From contig JADKBM010000004.1 in assembly GCA_016715115.1 (NCBI GenBank), positions 558,001 to 622,000 of the forward strand: a stretch of 64,000 bases of DNA, written 5' to 3'. The DNA comes from Acidobacteriota bacterium. GTDB taxonomy: Bacteria > Acidobacteriota > Blastocatellia > Pyrinomonadales > Pyrinomonadaceae. The notes beneath the pieces are model-generated. The model was not told the DNA's origin, did no database searches, and was given only the letters and a program-made list of their open reading frames with translations. Of this stretch, positions 1 to 8,697 are shown piece after piece. A program made the position numbers and the translations under genes. Each line of letters starts with the position of its first letter. Positions within the stretch are counted from its first letter, which is position 1.

Positions 1-452
1 AGACTTCGAGCGGTCTCGGGATCAACCGTGTCACGCCAAGGGCGATGATGAAGCTTCTTCGCGCGCTCCGAACCGATCTGGCACGTTACAAACTCGGCTT
101 TTCCGATGTGATGCCGGTGGCGGGAATCGACAAGGGAACTCTGGAAGGGCGATTTGATTCGGATTTCGCTCGCGGCAGCGTCATCGGCAAAACCGGAACT
201 CTCGGGAACACGGATGGCGGCGTCAGCGCTTTGGCCGGCGAGATCGGCACCCGCAGCGGCACGCTCTTGTTCGTGATCTTCAATCAGCGCGGCAGCGTCC
301 CGCGGTTCCGCGCATTTCAAAACAGTTACGTTTCGATGATCCAGAGCCAGTTCGGCGGCGCCGCGCCGATGACCTACAACGCGGTCTCGCTCGACGTCCG
401 AATCGCCAATACGCGCGTCACGTATCCTGAAACTCGCGCCCGCATTAATTGA
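1..452 (+). CDS. dacB: D-alanyl-D-alanine carboxypeptidase / endopeptidase, PBP4 (S13) family, C-terminal part
   Basis: The reading frame is open from the left edge (first full codon at base 3), so this is the 3' end of a larger gene. The visible ~149 residues begin with a segment like the LSRxNRVxP region of PBP4 proteins. They then carry the KTGT box (third active-site motif of penicillin-recognising serine hydrolases) in the context IGKTGTLGNTDGGVSALAG, which fits the S13 family. These periplasmic enzymes trim or cleave peptidoglycan cross-links. The catalytic SxxK and SxN motifs lie outside the window. A strong hairpin terminator follows 25 bases after the stop. The ATG at 45 is internal and should not be taken as the start. 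Family assignment is fairly sure; the exact activity is inferred. Confidence 0.8.
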   Translation, partial: TSSGLGINRVTPRAMMKLLRALRTDLARYKLGFSDVMPVAGIDKGTLEGRFDSDFARGSVIGKTGTLGNTDGGVSALAGEIGTRSGTLLFVIFNQRGSVPRFRAFQNSYVSMIQSQFGGAAPMTYNAVSLDVRIANTRVTYPETRARIN

Positions 453-477
453 TCACCAGAACAATTCAACATTGTGC

Positions 478-517
478 GAAAGAAAGGGCATCGACGGCGA
501 TGTCCTTTCTTTTGTTG
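478..517 (+). terminator. Rho-independent terminator of the S13 carboxypeptidase gene
   Basis: Near-perfect 15-bp stem (AAAGAAAGGGCATCG / CGATGTCCTTTCTTT, one G-T pair) around a four-base loop ACGG, running into TTTTGTTG. It lies between the carboxypeptidase stop (452) and murJ (567), so murJ probably has its own promoter. Confidence 0.8.
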
Positions 518-566
518 CAGTTTCGGCCGATTGGGTTGATAATTCCTACTTTGAGAACCGACCGAA

Positions 567-2273
567 ATGACCGAAACCGAATCAACTCGCGAACCGTCCC
601 CCGAAATTCCCGTAACAAAAGCGCGCAGCGTCACGAAAAGTGCCGGCATCGTCTCGATCGCCGTTATGTTTTCCCGTGTCCTGGGACTTGTCCGCGAAAT
701 GATCTTTTCGCGCTTTTTCGGCGCCGGATTTCTGTATGACGCTTTTTTGGTCGGTTTTCGGATACCGAATCTTCTGCGGGATCTTTTTGCCGAAGGTGCA
801 CTCTCAGCGGCGTTCGTCAAGGTCTTTACCGATTACCAGATCAAGAAGAGCGAGATCGAAGCCTGGCGATTGGCGAGTCTGGTATTCAATGCATTGGCGG
901 TTGTCCTGAGCTTTGTTGCGATTCTCGGAATCCTTCTCTCTCCGTACATCGTGCCGCTGCTCGCGTGGGGTTTTCCTCCTGAAAAAGCGCGTCTAGCGGT
1001 GACGCTGACTCAGATAATGTTCCCGTTCATCCTGCTAGTGGCGATGGCCGCGGTCGCGATGGGCGTTTTGAATACGAAGGGACGATTCGGAATTCCCGCT
1101 TCGGCATCGACGGCGTTCAACATCGCCTCCATCGTTTTTGGTCTCGCGATGGCCTTTTGGCTGAGCGGTGGGACGTGGGAAATCTCGGCTGACAAGAACC
1201 TGGTTCCGAGTGCCGCGGCGCAATGGGCGATCACCGGAATGGCGATCGGCACTTTGATCGGCGGCGCGTTTCAGCTCTTCATACAGATTCCATCCCTCTA
1301 CAAGGTCGGATTTCGTTTCATTCCGGCACTGAGTTTTACCGACGAGGGCGTGCGGCGCGTGATGCGTTTGATGGGGCCTGCGATCATCGGAACTTCGGCG
1401 GTGCAAGTAAAGGTCCTCGTCGACACCTTCGTCGTTTCGGGAATCGACGGCGGCCAGTCTTGGCTTTCATACGCCTTTCGGCTGATGCAATTCCCGATCG
1501 GCGTTTTTGGAGTCGCGATCGGCACGGCGGCAATTCCGACGCTTTCAAAACTCGCCTCCGAAGAGAACTTCAAGGAGTTTCGAAGCACGCTCTCCGACGC
1601 GGTGAAACTTATCTTTCTGCTGACGATACCGTCGGCCTGTGGACTGATCGTGCTCGGTGAACCGATCATCAGGCTGATCTACGAAGGTGGACGATTCGGC
1701 GCGGCCGATACCAATATGACGGCGTGGGCGCTTTCGGCCTACTCGGTCGGACTTGCGGGTTATGCGGCGATCAAGGTTTTGTCTCCGTCGTTTTACGCGC
1801 TCGATGACGCGAAGACGCCGATGTACGTGAGTCTCGCGTCGATCGTCGTACACGTCGGGACGAGTTACGGAATGATGAGACTGCTTTCGACCGTCGGGGT
1901 TACGCCCGAACGGCCGGGCGGTTTCGGCCACGTCGGAGTGGCGCTCGCGACGTCGCTCGTGGCACTCATCAATTTCCTCGCACTTTCGCTTTTGATGCGC
2001 CGCCGGATCCAACGGCTAAATGGCCGCGAGATCTTCGTCTCGTTCGTCAAGATCGCCATCGCATCGACGGCGATGTCGGCGGTTGCATATGGGGCTTATT
2101 TCATTCTCCACGCGCAGTTTGGCGGTGCAGGTCTGATCTTCAAGCTGATCGAGTGTTTCGTCCCGATCGGGCTCGCGGGAATTGTTTTCTTCGTCACCGC
2201 GAAGTTCTTGCGGATCAGCGAGGTTGACAAGATCTACGGCGCGATCTCGCGAAAACTCGGCAAAGGGAGATAG
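567..2273 (+). CDS. murJ: Lipid II flippase MurJ (MviN family)
   Basis: 568-residue polytopic membrane protein of the MOP exporter superfamily, within the usual MurJ length once the ~20-residue hydrophilic N-terminal tail is allowed for. The start of the core (SRVLGLVREMIFSRFFG) and the segment RIPNLLRDLFAEGALSAAFV around residues 69-88 match the family signature. Hydrophobic helices continue to the C-terminus. MurJ flips the undecaprenyl-linked peptidoglycan precursor lipid II across the inner membrane. The upstream neighbour is another peptidoglycan gene, but a terminator separates them. The stop codon at 2271-2273 is followed immediately by a heptanucleotide repeat array. Annotation is secure from sequence. 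Confidence 0.95.
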   Translation: MTETESTREPSPEIPVTKARSVTKSAGIVSIAVMFSRVLGLVREMIFSRFFGAGFLYDAFLVGFRIPNLLRDLFAEGALSAAFVKVFTDYQIKKSEIEAWRLASLVFNALAVVLSFVAILGILLSPYIVPLLAWGFPPEKARLAVTLTQIMFPFILLVAMAAVAMGVLNTKGRFGIPASASTAFNIASIVFGLAMAFWLSGGTWEISADKNLVPSAAAQWAITGMAIGTLIGGAFQLFIQIPSLYKVGFRFIPALSFTDEGVRRVMRLMGPAIIGTSAVQVKVLVDTFVVSGIDGGQSWLSYAFRLMQFPIGVFGVAIGTAAIPTLSKLASEENFKEFRSTLSDAVKLIFLLTIPSACGLIVLGEPIIRLIYEGGRFGAADTNMTAWALSAYSVGLAGYAAIKVLSPSFYALDDAKTPMYVSLASIVVHVGTSYGMMRLLSTVGVTPERPGGFGHVGVALATSLVALINFLALSLLMRRRIQRLNGREIFVSFVKIAIASTAMSAVAYGAYFILHAQFGGAGLIFKLIECFVPIGLAGIVFFVTAKFLRISEVDKIYGAISRKLGKGR

Positions 2274-2439
2274 GAAGTGAGAGCTGGGAAGTGAGAACTG
2301 CGAAGTGAGAACTGGGAAGTGAGAGGTGGGAAGTGAGAGGTGAGAACTGGGAAATGGGAAGTGAGAACTGGGAAGTGAGAACTGGGAAATGGGAAGTGAG
2401 AGCTGGGAAGTGAGAACTGCGAGGTGAGAGCTGGGAAGG
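2274..2439. repeat. Degenerate heptanucleotide tandem array, purine-rich arm (TGRGAAN units)
   Basis: From the first base after the murJ stop the sequence is a run of 7-bp units such as TGAGAAC, TGGGAAG, TGAGAGC, TGAGAGG and TGCGAGG, roughly 24 units by length. The 7-base phase is kept throughout although individual units vary at two or three positions. The same family appears in the opposite orientation at 2710-2826 and at 25662-26108. Open frames here, reading as SHFPVLTSQF-type peptides, are translations of the repeat and not genes. Confidence 0.9.
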
Positions 2440-2450
2440 ATTGTTCAGGG

Positions 2451-2708
2451 GGCTGTCTGGAAAGTCCATATTCCTGAAAGTCGCAAACGGGACAACAAAG
2501 TAGTGTGCGGCAACGCGAAAGAAACGAGCGCCGCCCTTTGTTGAACAACGTGACATCACGATCCTGCAAGGGTCGAACAATCAACAACTTACCTTCGACC
2601 CCTTCAGGGTCGGCGTCCCATCTGACTAAAATCCTTGGGTTACGCTTCGCTCACCCCAGGCTATTATCTGATTCGCTTTCAGCGAATTTGTCCGTTTTTC
2701 AGACAGCC
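2451..2708. repeat. REP-like composite element bounded by inverted repeats
   Basis: The 258-bp segment between the two heptamer arms begins GGCTGTCTGGAAA and ends with the inverse (TTTTTCAGACAGCC), a 9-bp perfect, ~13-bp imperfect inverted repeat. Inside are three consecutive small palindromes: CGACCCCTTCAGGGTCG (about 2597-2613), CCTTGGGTTACGCTTCGCTCACCCCAGG-type (about 2632-2660, loop TTACGCTTCGC) and TTCGCTTTCAGCGAA (about 2672-2686). No convincing coding frame is present. It resembles abundant intergenic palindromic repeats I associate with acidobacterial and planctomycete genomes, but that comparison is from memory. Confidence 0.65.
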
Positions 2709-2709
2709 T

Positions 2710-2826
2710 CATTCCATTTCTCATTTCGAAGTTCCCACTTCTCAGTTCTCATTTCCCAGCTCTCACTTCCCACTTCTCACTTCTCAGTTCTCACTTCCCA
2801 CTTCTCAGTTCTCACTTCTCAATTCC
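2710..2826. repeat. Degenerate heptanucleotide tandem array, pyrimidine-rich arm
   Basis: About 17 consecutive 7-bp units of the form YTTCYCA (CTTCTCA, GTTCTCA, CTTCCCA, TTTCCCA). These are the reverse complement of the array at 2274-2439. The last units include the ligA stop codon: read on the minus strand, the TGA of ligA at 2819-2821 is the first TGA of a TGAGAAG unit. The two arms could pair as a long stem in either DNA or read-through RNA. Confidence 0.88.
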
Positions 2827-4837
2827 CCGCTTCCGCCAACATCGCTTGAAACTCCGATTCATCCAGGACCGTCACGCCGAGCGATTCGGCCTTGGTCAGT
2901 TTCGATCCGGCGTCCGAACCGGCGACGACGAAATCGGTCTTTTTGCTGACCGAACTCGCCGTGCGGCCGCCGCGCTGCTCGATCAGACGCGCCGCCTCGT
3001 CGCGTGTGAACGATTCGAGTTTCCCCGTCAAAACGAACGTCTTTCCGACAAACCGTTCATCCAGATTCGCAACCGAGTCGGAGTCGATCTCCGTTTTGAC
3101 GCCGAACGATTTGAGGCGTTCGACCAACTCGATATTTCTTTCGTCCCTAAACCAGCCGGATACGCTTTCGGCTACCGTCAGACCGATCTCCGGAATGTCG
3201 TCAAACTGTTCGACCGATGCCGTTTTCAAGCTCTCGATGTCGCGAAAGTGATTGGCGAGGATCTTCGCGTAACGTTCACCGACGTGACGGATGTCGAGCC
3301 CAAACAGCAATCGCCGCAACCCACGCGATTTTGAGATCTGGATCTGTTCGAGCACCTTTGTGGCCGATTTTTCGGCCATCCGTTCGAGCCCGGAAACGGT
3401 TTCGAGATCAAGCGCGTAAAGATCGGCGACATCGTGAATCAAACCCCGATCGACGAGCTGTTCGATCAGAACGTCACCCAGTCCTTCGATGTCCATCGCC
3501 TTTCGCATCGCGAAATATCCAATGCGAGCCTTGAGTTTTGCCGGACAAACCGGATTCGAGCACCGCCGGACAGCCTCACCTTCGGGCCGGATCGCGTCGA
3601 ACCCGCAAATCGGGCAATTGCGCGGAAATTCGTATTCGACCTCTCCGCCCGTGCGGCGCGATTCGACAACGCCGAGTACCTGCGGAATTATCTCGCCGCT
3701 TTTTTCGATGTTGACGAAATCGCCGATTTTTATCCCGAGCCGAATGATCTCGTCCTCGTTGTGAAGGCTCGCGCGCGATACGGTTGTGCCGGCGAGGAGC
3801 ACCGGTTCGAGTTCGGCAACCGGCGTCAGCGCTCCCGTGCGACCGACCTGGATCGTGATCCCGTTGAGCCGCGTCATCGCCTGCATCGCCGGATATTTGT
3901 AGGCGATCGCCCATCGCGGCGCCTTTGTCGTCGATCCGAATTCCTCCTGAAGCGCGGTCGAATTGACTTTGACCACGACGCCGTCGATGTCGTAATCGAG
4001 AGCGTCGCGGAGCGCCAGCATCTCATCGCAAAAGGCGATCACGGCATCGATATCGGTGCACAGACGCCGGTTCGGATTGACGTTGAATCCTTGTTTCTGC
4101 AACCATTCGAAATTCTCCCAATGCGAGGCGAACGGCTTTTGATTTCCTTCCCAAACGTCGTACGGGAACATATCGAGCTTGCGCGAGGCGACGACCGCGG
4201 AGTCGAGTTGCCGAAGAGTGCCGGATGCGAAATTTCGCGGATTCGCGTACAGCTTTTCGCCCTGCATCTCAAGTTCGGCGTTGATGCTCTCGAACACCGA
4301 ACGCGCCATAAAAACCTCGCCGCGGACCTCGATCGCCGCCGGAAACCCATCGGTCAGACGATGCGGGATCGACTTGATCGTTTTCACGTTCGGCGTCACG
4401 TTGTCGCCGGTAGAGCCGTCGCCGCGTGTCGCGCCGACCGACAGCGCGCCGTTTGCGTAATGGAGTGAAACCGAGAGGCCGTCTATCTTGAGTTCGGCGA
4501 CGTAATCCAGTTTGCGCCCGTCGGCAAGCCTTTGGCACCGCTCGTCGAAGGCGCGCAATTCGTCGATGTTGTATGAGTTGTCGAGCGACATCAGCGGGAC
4601 CTTGTGGGTGAACGACGCGAATCCTTCGGCGCGGCCGCCGACGCGCTGGGTCGGACTTTCGGGACTGATCAGTTCGGGGTGCGCCGACTCGATCTCCTTC
4701 AGGCGTTCGAGCAGTTTGTCGAACTCGAAGTCGGAGATCTCCGGCTCGTTTTTCTGATAATAGAGTTCGTTGTGACGATCGATCTCGGCGCGCAAATGTT
4801 GAAGTTCGGCCCGGGTATCTTGCTCGGAAATGTTCAT
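2819..4837 (-). CDS. ligA: NAD-dependent DNA ligase LigA
   Basis: 672 residues from the preferred ATG, the normal LigA length. An upstream in-frame TTG at 4870 would add 11 residues (SGGAAPHVTF-like) that do not look conserved. Seals nicks in duplex DNA using NAD+. Visible features: N-terminal helical domain, catalytic lysine in LKIDG (Lys117), the adenylation and OB domains, a four-cysteine zinc finger (CPICGF...CSNPVC), helix-hairpin-helix repeats, and a C-terminal BRCT domain beginning FVGKTFVLTGKL. It converges on murJ, with the heptamer/REP structure in between. The final codons (AEAGN-stop) run directly into the heptamer array. Confidence 0.97.
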   Translation of the reverse strand: MNISEQDTRAELQHLRAEIDRHNELYYQKNEPEISDFEFDKLLERLKEIESAHPELISPESPTQRVGGRAEGFASFTHKVPLMSLDNSYNIDELRAFDERCQRLADGRKLDYVAELKIDGLSVSLHYANGALSVGATRGDGSTGDNVTPNVKTIKSIPHRLTDGFPAAIEVRGEVFMARSVFESINAELEMQGEKLYANPRNFASGTLRQLDSAVVASRKLDMFPYDVWEGNQKPFASHWENFEWLQKQGFNVNPNRRLCTDIDAVIAFCDEMLALRDALDYDIDGVVVKVNSTALQEEFGSTTKAPRWAIAYKYPAMQAMTRLNGITIQVGRTGALTPVAELEPVLLAGTTVSRASLHNEDEIIRLGIKIGDFVNIEKSGEIIPQVLGVVESRRTGGEVEYEFPRNCPICGFDAIRPEGEAVRRCSNPVCPAKLKARIGYFAMRKAMDIEGLGDVLIEQLVDRGLIHDVADLYALDLETVSGLERMAEKSATKVLEQIQISKSRGLRRLLFGLDIRHVGERYAKILANHFRDIESLKTASVEQFDDIPEIGLTVAESVSGWFRDERNIELVERLKSFGVKTEIDSDSVANLDERFVGKTFVLTGKLESFTRDEAARLIEQRGGRTASSVSKKTDFVVAGSDAGSKLTKAESLGVTVLDESEFQAMLAEAGN

Positions 4838-5047
4838 AAAGGTGACGTGCGGCGCAGCGCCGCCGGACAACGAGAATTATAAAATCTTTTTGAGATTAAC
4901 CGAAGGCGGCCATTCGATTTGCCGGATCAATGAGTCGGGTTCAGAATTTTGATTATGACCCGATATGCAAGTTTCGGATCGGGGTCGCGTTCTCCACATC
5001 ACAAGGCAACTACAGCCTGCTGAGTCAAAAAAAACAGGAGAATATTT

Positions 5048-7006
5048 ATGCTGAAAGAAATTTCAGTGTTCGCGGAATCGTTCGCGAACACCAGGATCGA
5101 AGTGTATAAAAAAGTCAGAACGGGAGCGCTGGGAATCGGCATCGGGATCGCCGCCATCCTTGGGCTATCGACCGCGGCGGACGCCGCTACCTTTACCGTA
5201 ACAAGTCCAAGCAACTCCGGTGCGGGGACGCTACGCCAGGCGATCATCGACGCCAACAATGCCGCCGGGCCGGACACGATCAACTTTTCCCCGGCAGCCT
5301 TTCCCGCACAGATATCGATTCTCAGCATCGCAAGCGAGCTGACGATCACTTCCGACATTTCGATCGAGGGTTTCCCTGATCGCGAGATTTGGATCAATCC
5401 CGGACAAGCGTCGAGAATCTTCCAGATCTCGGGCGGCGTTGTACAGATCAGCGACCTGTTGCTCTTTTCAGGTCGGGTTCTTGGACCGGAATCGGGCGGC
5501 GGAATCCGGATTTCGCAGGGCACGACGACACTTAACAGAGTAACTTTTTGGAGCTGTTCCGCGGGAAACGGCGGAGCGATCTATGTTGAAAACGGTACTT
5601 TGAACCTGACGAATTCGACCGTCAGCGCAAATACGGCGACCTCAATCGGCGGCGCGATTCTGATCAATAACAGCGGCGCAACCGCCAACATCACGAGCAG
5701 CACGTTCAGCGCAAACTCGGCATCCTCCAGCGGCGGCTCTATCGGAGTGCTTACGGGAACGGTCAACGTCAGAAATTCGATCTTCGCAGACGGCACTGCT
5801 CCGTCCGGTCCTGAAATCTCAGGGACGATCGTTTCGCAAGGCTATAATTTGATCAAAAACGCCGCCGGAGCGACGATCACCGGAGTTACGACAGGCAATC
5901 AGCTGAACGTCGATCCGCTGCTCCTTCCGCTCAATACAAACGGCGGCGGAAGCCGCACGCAGGCGCTGAATAATGGAAGTCCGGCGATCGATTCGGGTGA
6001 CCCGTCACTTTCCTCGACAACCGATCAGCGGCGGGCCAGAAGAAATACGGACGGCAACCGTAACGGCACCCCGGGCGTCGATATCGGCGCGTTTGAAGCG
6101 CAGACGAGCGTGGTCGATTACGATGGCGACGGAACCGCGGACCTCTCGGTGATGCGGACCAACTTTCCGGGTGTTGCCGACGGCGCAACGTCGCTCGTCG
6201 GTCAGCCGCGCGTCTGGTATTTCGGACGAAACATAGAGAACAATCTTCAGGAACAGATCGCGCCGAATCCGAATGGAGTCACTTCCATTCAGTTTGGCCT
6301 CGATGACGATATTGCGGCGCCGGCGGACTATGACGGCGATGGCCGCGTCGATGTCGCCGTCTTTCGGCCGACGACCGGTATCTGGTATCTCAATCGTTCG
6401 ACCGCCGGTTTTCAGGCTCTTCAGTGGGGACTCTCCGGAGACGTTCCAGTCCCGGCGGACTATGACGGCGATGGCAAGGCGGACATTGCGGTGGTTCGTT
6501 CGGGAGTTTGGTACATCTTGAAATCGCAACAGGGTTACACCGGGTCGTTCAACCTCGGAAACGCCAATTCGAAACCGGTTCCGGCGGACTATGACGGCGA
6601 TCTGAAAGCCGATCCGGCGATCTTCGAGAACGGGAATTGGACTGTTCTTCAGTCCTTGAACGGACAGCTTGCAACCCAATTCGGACTGGCAACGGACATC
6701 CCGATTCCCGCGGACTTCGACGGCGACGGCAAAGCGAATATCGCGGTATTTCGACCGTCGAACGGAACGTGGTTCATACTCAGACCGGCCGGCGGATTCG
6801 ACACGACCCAGTTCGGACTCGCGGGTGACAAACTGGTTCCGGCGGACTACGACGGGGATGGGAGAACCGACATCGCGGTTTGGCGGGCAAACAACCAGAA
6901 CGGTCGCGGAAACTGGTACATCCTGCGGTCGCGCGATGGATACGTCCTCAACGACTTCGGATTCTCGAATGACGCGCCGACCCCAAACGCGTTCGTTCGT
7001 CAATAG
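5048..7006 (+). CDS. Secreted protein with beta-helix (choice-of-anchor Q type) domain and FG-GAP/VCBS repeats
   Basis: 652 residues. An AGGAG box lies about nine bases before the ATG. After a charged N-terminal stretch there is a signal-like hydrophobic segment (GIGIGIAAILGLSTAADA, ending near residue 49). Residues ~50-350 look like a right-handed parallel beta-helix with a CSLREA-like start (TLRQAIIDANNAAGPDTINF), many GG/N-rich turns (GGAIYVENGTLNLTNSTVS) and the closing ALNNGSPAIDSGD / VDIGAFEA motif. Residues ~355-650 contain about six repeats of the type VPADYDGDGKADIAVFRPSN followed by TWYI and QFGL, i.e. calcium-loop FG-GAP/VCBS units likely to form a beta-propeller. Probably secreted or surface-bound; substrate unknown. 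A terminator follows. Confidence 0.88.
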   Translation: MLKEISVFAESFANTRIEVYKKVRTGALGIGIGIAAILGLSTAADAATFTVTSPSNSGAGTLRQAIIDANNAAGPDTINFSPAAFPAQISILSIASELTITSDISIEGFPDREIWINPGQASRIFQISGGVVQISDLLLFSGRVLGPESGGGIRISQGTTTLNRVTFWSCSAGNGGAIYVENGTLNLTNSTVSANTATSIGGAILINNSGATANITSSTFSANSASSSGGSIGVLTGTVNVRNSIFADGTAPSGPEISGTIVSQGYNLIKNAAGATITGVTTGNQLNVDPLLLPLNTNGGGSRTQALNNGSPAIDSGDPSLSSTTDQRRARRNTDGNRNGTPGVDIGAFEAQTSVVDYDGDGTADLSVMRTNFPGVADGATSLVGQPRVWYFGRNIENNLQEQIAPNPNGVTSIQFGLDDDIAAPADYDGDGRVDVAVFRPTTGIWYLNRSTAGFQALQWGLSGDVPVPADYDGDGKADIAVVRSGVWYILKSQQGYTGSFNLGNANSKPVPADYDGDLKADPAIFENGNWTVLQSLNGQLATQFGLATDIPIPADFDGDGKANIAVFRPSNGTWFILRPAGGFDTTQFGLAGDKLVPADYDGDGRTDIAVWRANNQNGRGNWYILRSRDGYVLNDFGFSNDAPTPNAFVRQ

Positions 7007-7073
7007 AAATCGACCGATCAAAATAGACGCTCGCCCTAAAGCCGATCTTCGAAAGAGCGGGCGAACGATCGAT

Positions 7074-7110
7074 AGCACCACGCGGAGCGAAAGCGTCGCG
7101 TGGTGCTTTT
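7074..7110 (+). terminator. Rho-independent terminator after the beta-helix/VCBS gene
   Basis: 11-bp perfect stem AGCACCACGCG / CGCGTGGTGCT with a 12-base loop, ending in TTTT. It lies 68 bases after the stop at 7006 and immediately before the convergent MOSC gene. Confidence 0.75.
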
Positions 7111-7115
7111 CGATG

Positions 7116-7643
7116 CTATCGGACTTTTCTGACCTTGTCTCCGCGGCGGACGAAACCGGATCTGATCACCTTCGCGTAGATGCCCCGAAGATGGTGGCGT
7201 CTTCCGATCGGCGAGTTGACGAAGAGCATCGCTTCGAGACCGAAGCGCTCGACGAATTTCTTGCAGCCGTTGTGCGGCTTTTCGGTCACCTCAAGCATCG
7301 CTTCACCGACCTCGAGCCGGCTTCCGTTCGTGATGTTCTCTTCCGAAAGATCGAGATCCACGTATAGCTGGTCTCCCGCCAGCGCGCGGCGTGAGTCGTC
7401 CCGCGCGATCAGTCCGACGAGACGTGAGTTGATCATCGTGATCTGTGAATCGATCGCGCGGCCGGAACCGAACCAGTTGTCGCCGACGAGTCCTTTTTCG
7501 ACATCGAGCTCACCCGTTTCAAGCTCTTCGCGTTCGTTTTCGCGGGGGCGCCGGACGATCAGTTCCAGCACACCAACATCCTTTGGCGACGCAAGGACGC
7601 TCTCGAGCGCGGCTTCGATCTCGGCGGTTGTCAGGTGATTCAT
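7116..7643 (-). CDS. MOSC domain protein
   Basis: 175 residues. The central part (GLVGDNWFGSG, ITMINSRLVGLIA, GDQLYVDLDLSEENI, GSRLEVGEAMLEVTEKPHNGCKKF) matches the MOSC fold found at the C-terminus of molybdenum-cofactor sulfurases and in stand-alone proteins such as YiiM. The conserved cysteine is present in HNGCKKF, followed by RGIYAKVIRSGFVRRGD. MOSC proteins bind Moco or carry sulfur for metal-sulfur cluster work; the precise role is unknown. Its ATG overlaps the TGA of the Rieske gene by four bases, implying coupled translation and a shared function. Confidence 0.85.
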   Translation of the reverse strand: MNHLTTAEIEAALESVLASPKDVGVLELIVRRPRENEREELETGELDVEKGLVGDNWFGSGRAIDSQITMINSRLVGLIARDDSRRALAGDQLYVDLDLSEENITNGSRLEVGEAMLEVTEKPHNGCKKFVERFGLEAMLFVNSPIGRRHHLRGIYAKVIRSGFVRRGDKVRKVR

Positions 7644-8686
7644 CGATCCATAAACTCCGCGATCAGTCTGTGAAAATGATGCGTGCCCTGTTCACGCGTT
7701 GGCGAATAGCGGCCGCGGTCGTAGAATCTCGAACGAATCCCGCGCTGGACCGATTCGACGACCGCCTGATCTTCGAATTCGACGGTCTCAAGATCCGCGC
7801 CGGCGCCGGTTTCGCGCTTCGACTCGTCCGCGACGAATGTCAGGTACGACACCCGCGTCAAATCCGATCGGACGGGTTTGACGACGTTCACCGAAACACC
7901 CCACGGATAGTAATTGAGCATCAGATTGGGGAAAACAAAGAAGTAATAGGCGGCGATCCCGCCGGCGAATGTAGCCGAAATCTCCGGCGAATCAGCGGCC
8001 GCGACCTGGAGACTCGAAAAACGGAACGTCTCGGTCCGATACGAACCGTAGTCAATCGCGCGGTTCAGCCCCGAATGGACGTATGGAATGTGAAATCCTT
8101 CGAGATAATTCTCACAGTACAACGCCCAATGCGCGTTGACCTCGTAATCGTCCGCCGCCGCGAAACGGAGCGGACCGGAATAGAGTCCGGATGCAATTCG
8201 GCGCACATCGGCCAAAAAGACGTCGATGGACGCGGCGGGTTCCAGCGAAACGAATGCAAGATCCTGCCAATCCTCGCACGGAACTCGCGCCAGATCGTCA
8301 CGTTCGGTAGGAAAGTTGAGCGTTTGCTCAAATTCCGGCATCGACAAAAAGCGTCCCGCAAGATCGAAACGGCGGCCGTGATAGCCGCAACGAAGCCCAT
8401 TCGCGCGGCACTCGTCTTCGACCACGATCTTCCCGCGGTGCGTGCAGACATTTGACACGCAAGCGATCGATCCGCCGATTCGTGTCAGCGCGAGAGGTTC
8501 GTCGAGAAAACCCGGGAGCAAGACCACGGGCTTGACGTTATCGACGGTCGAAGCGACGGCCGACACTTGCCAGGTTCGCGCGAAGATCTTCTCCTTCGAC
8601 TCCTTGAAAATCCCGTCGCTCGTGTAAAACTCGGACGGCAAGGTCTCGGCGAGGCGTATGTCAGGATTTATTTTGAATCTGGACAT
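7640..8686 (-). CDS. Rieske non-heme iron oxygenase, alpha-subunit type
   Basis: 348 residues. The N-terminal Rieske [2Fe-2S] domain has CTH at 81-83 and CGYH at 100-103, so all four ligands (C81, H83, C100, H103) are present. The catalytic domain contains NYLEGFHIPYVH at 193-204, giving the two histidines (199, 204) of the mononuclear iron site. Such enzymes hydroxylate or demethylate aromatic and quaternary-ammonium substrates; nothing in the sequence fixes the substrate. No dedicated reductase or ferredoxin gene is adjacent. It sits in an operon behind a GNAT gene (11-base gap) and overlaps the MOSC gene by four bases. Confidence 0.9.
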   Translation of the reverse strand: MSRFKINPDIRLAETLPSEFYTSDGIFKESKEKIFARTWQVSAVASTVDNVKPVVLLPGFLDEPLALTRIGGSIACVSNVCTHRGKIVVEDECRANGLRCGYHGRRFDLAGRFLSMPEFEQTLNFPTERDDLARVPCEDWQDLAFVSLEPAASIDVFLADVRRIASGLYSGPLRFAAADDYEVNAHWALYCENYLEGFHIPYVHSGLNRAIDYGSYRTETFRFSSLQVAAADSPEISATFAGGIAAYYFFVFPNLMLNYYPWGVSVNVVKPVRSDLTRVSYLTFVADESKRETGAGADLETVEFEDQAVVESVQRGIRSRFYDRGRYSPTREQGTHHFHRLIAEFMDR

Positions 8687-8697
8687 CGCACAATCGA

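Noticed and set aside
2215..2849. Open frames with SHFPVLTSQFSLP-type repeats
   Set aside because: Translation of the 7-bp array in three frames, which stays open because 7 is not a multiple of 3 and the units lack stops.
3434..4468. Long open frame (344 codons) on the plus strand across ligA
   Set aside because: Lies wholly antisense to an obvious ligA; arginine-rich, random-looking product, typical mirror frame of GC-rich coding DNA.
4838..4870. TTG start of ligA 11 codons upstream
   Set aside because: The added residues are not family-like and the ATG at 4837 gives the standard LigA length.
6005..7081. 358-codon minus-strand frame across the VCBS-repeat gene
   Set aside because: Antisense to repeated calcium-loop coding DNA; product is Arg/Val repeats mirroring the repeat, no start signal.
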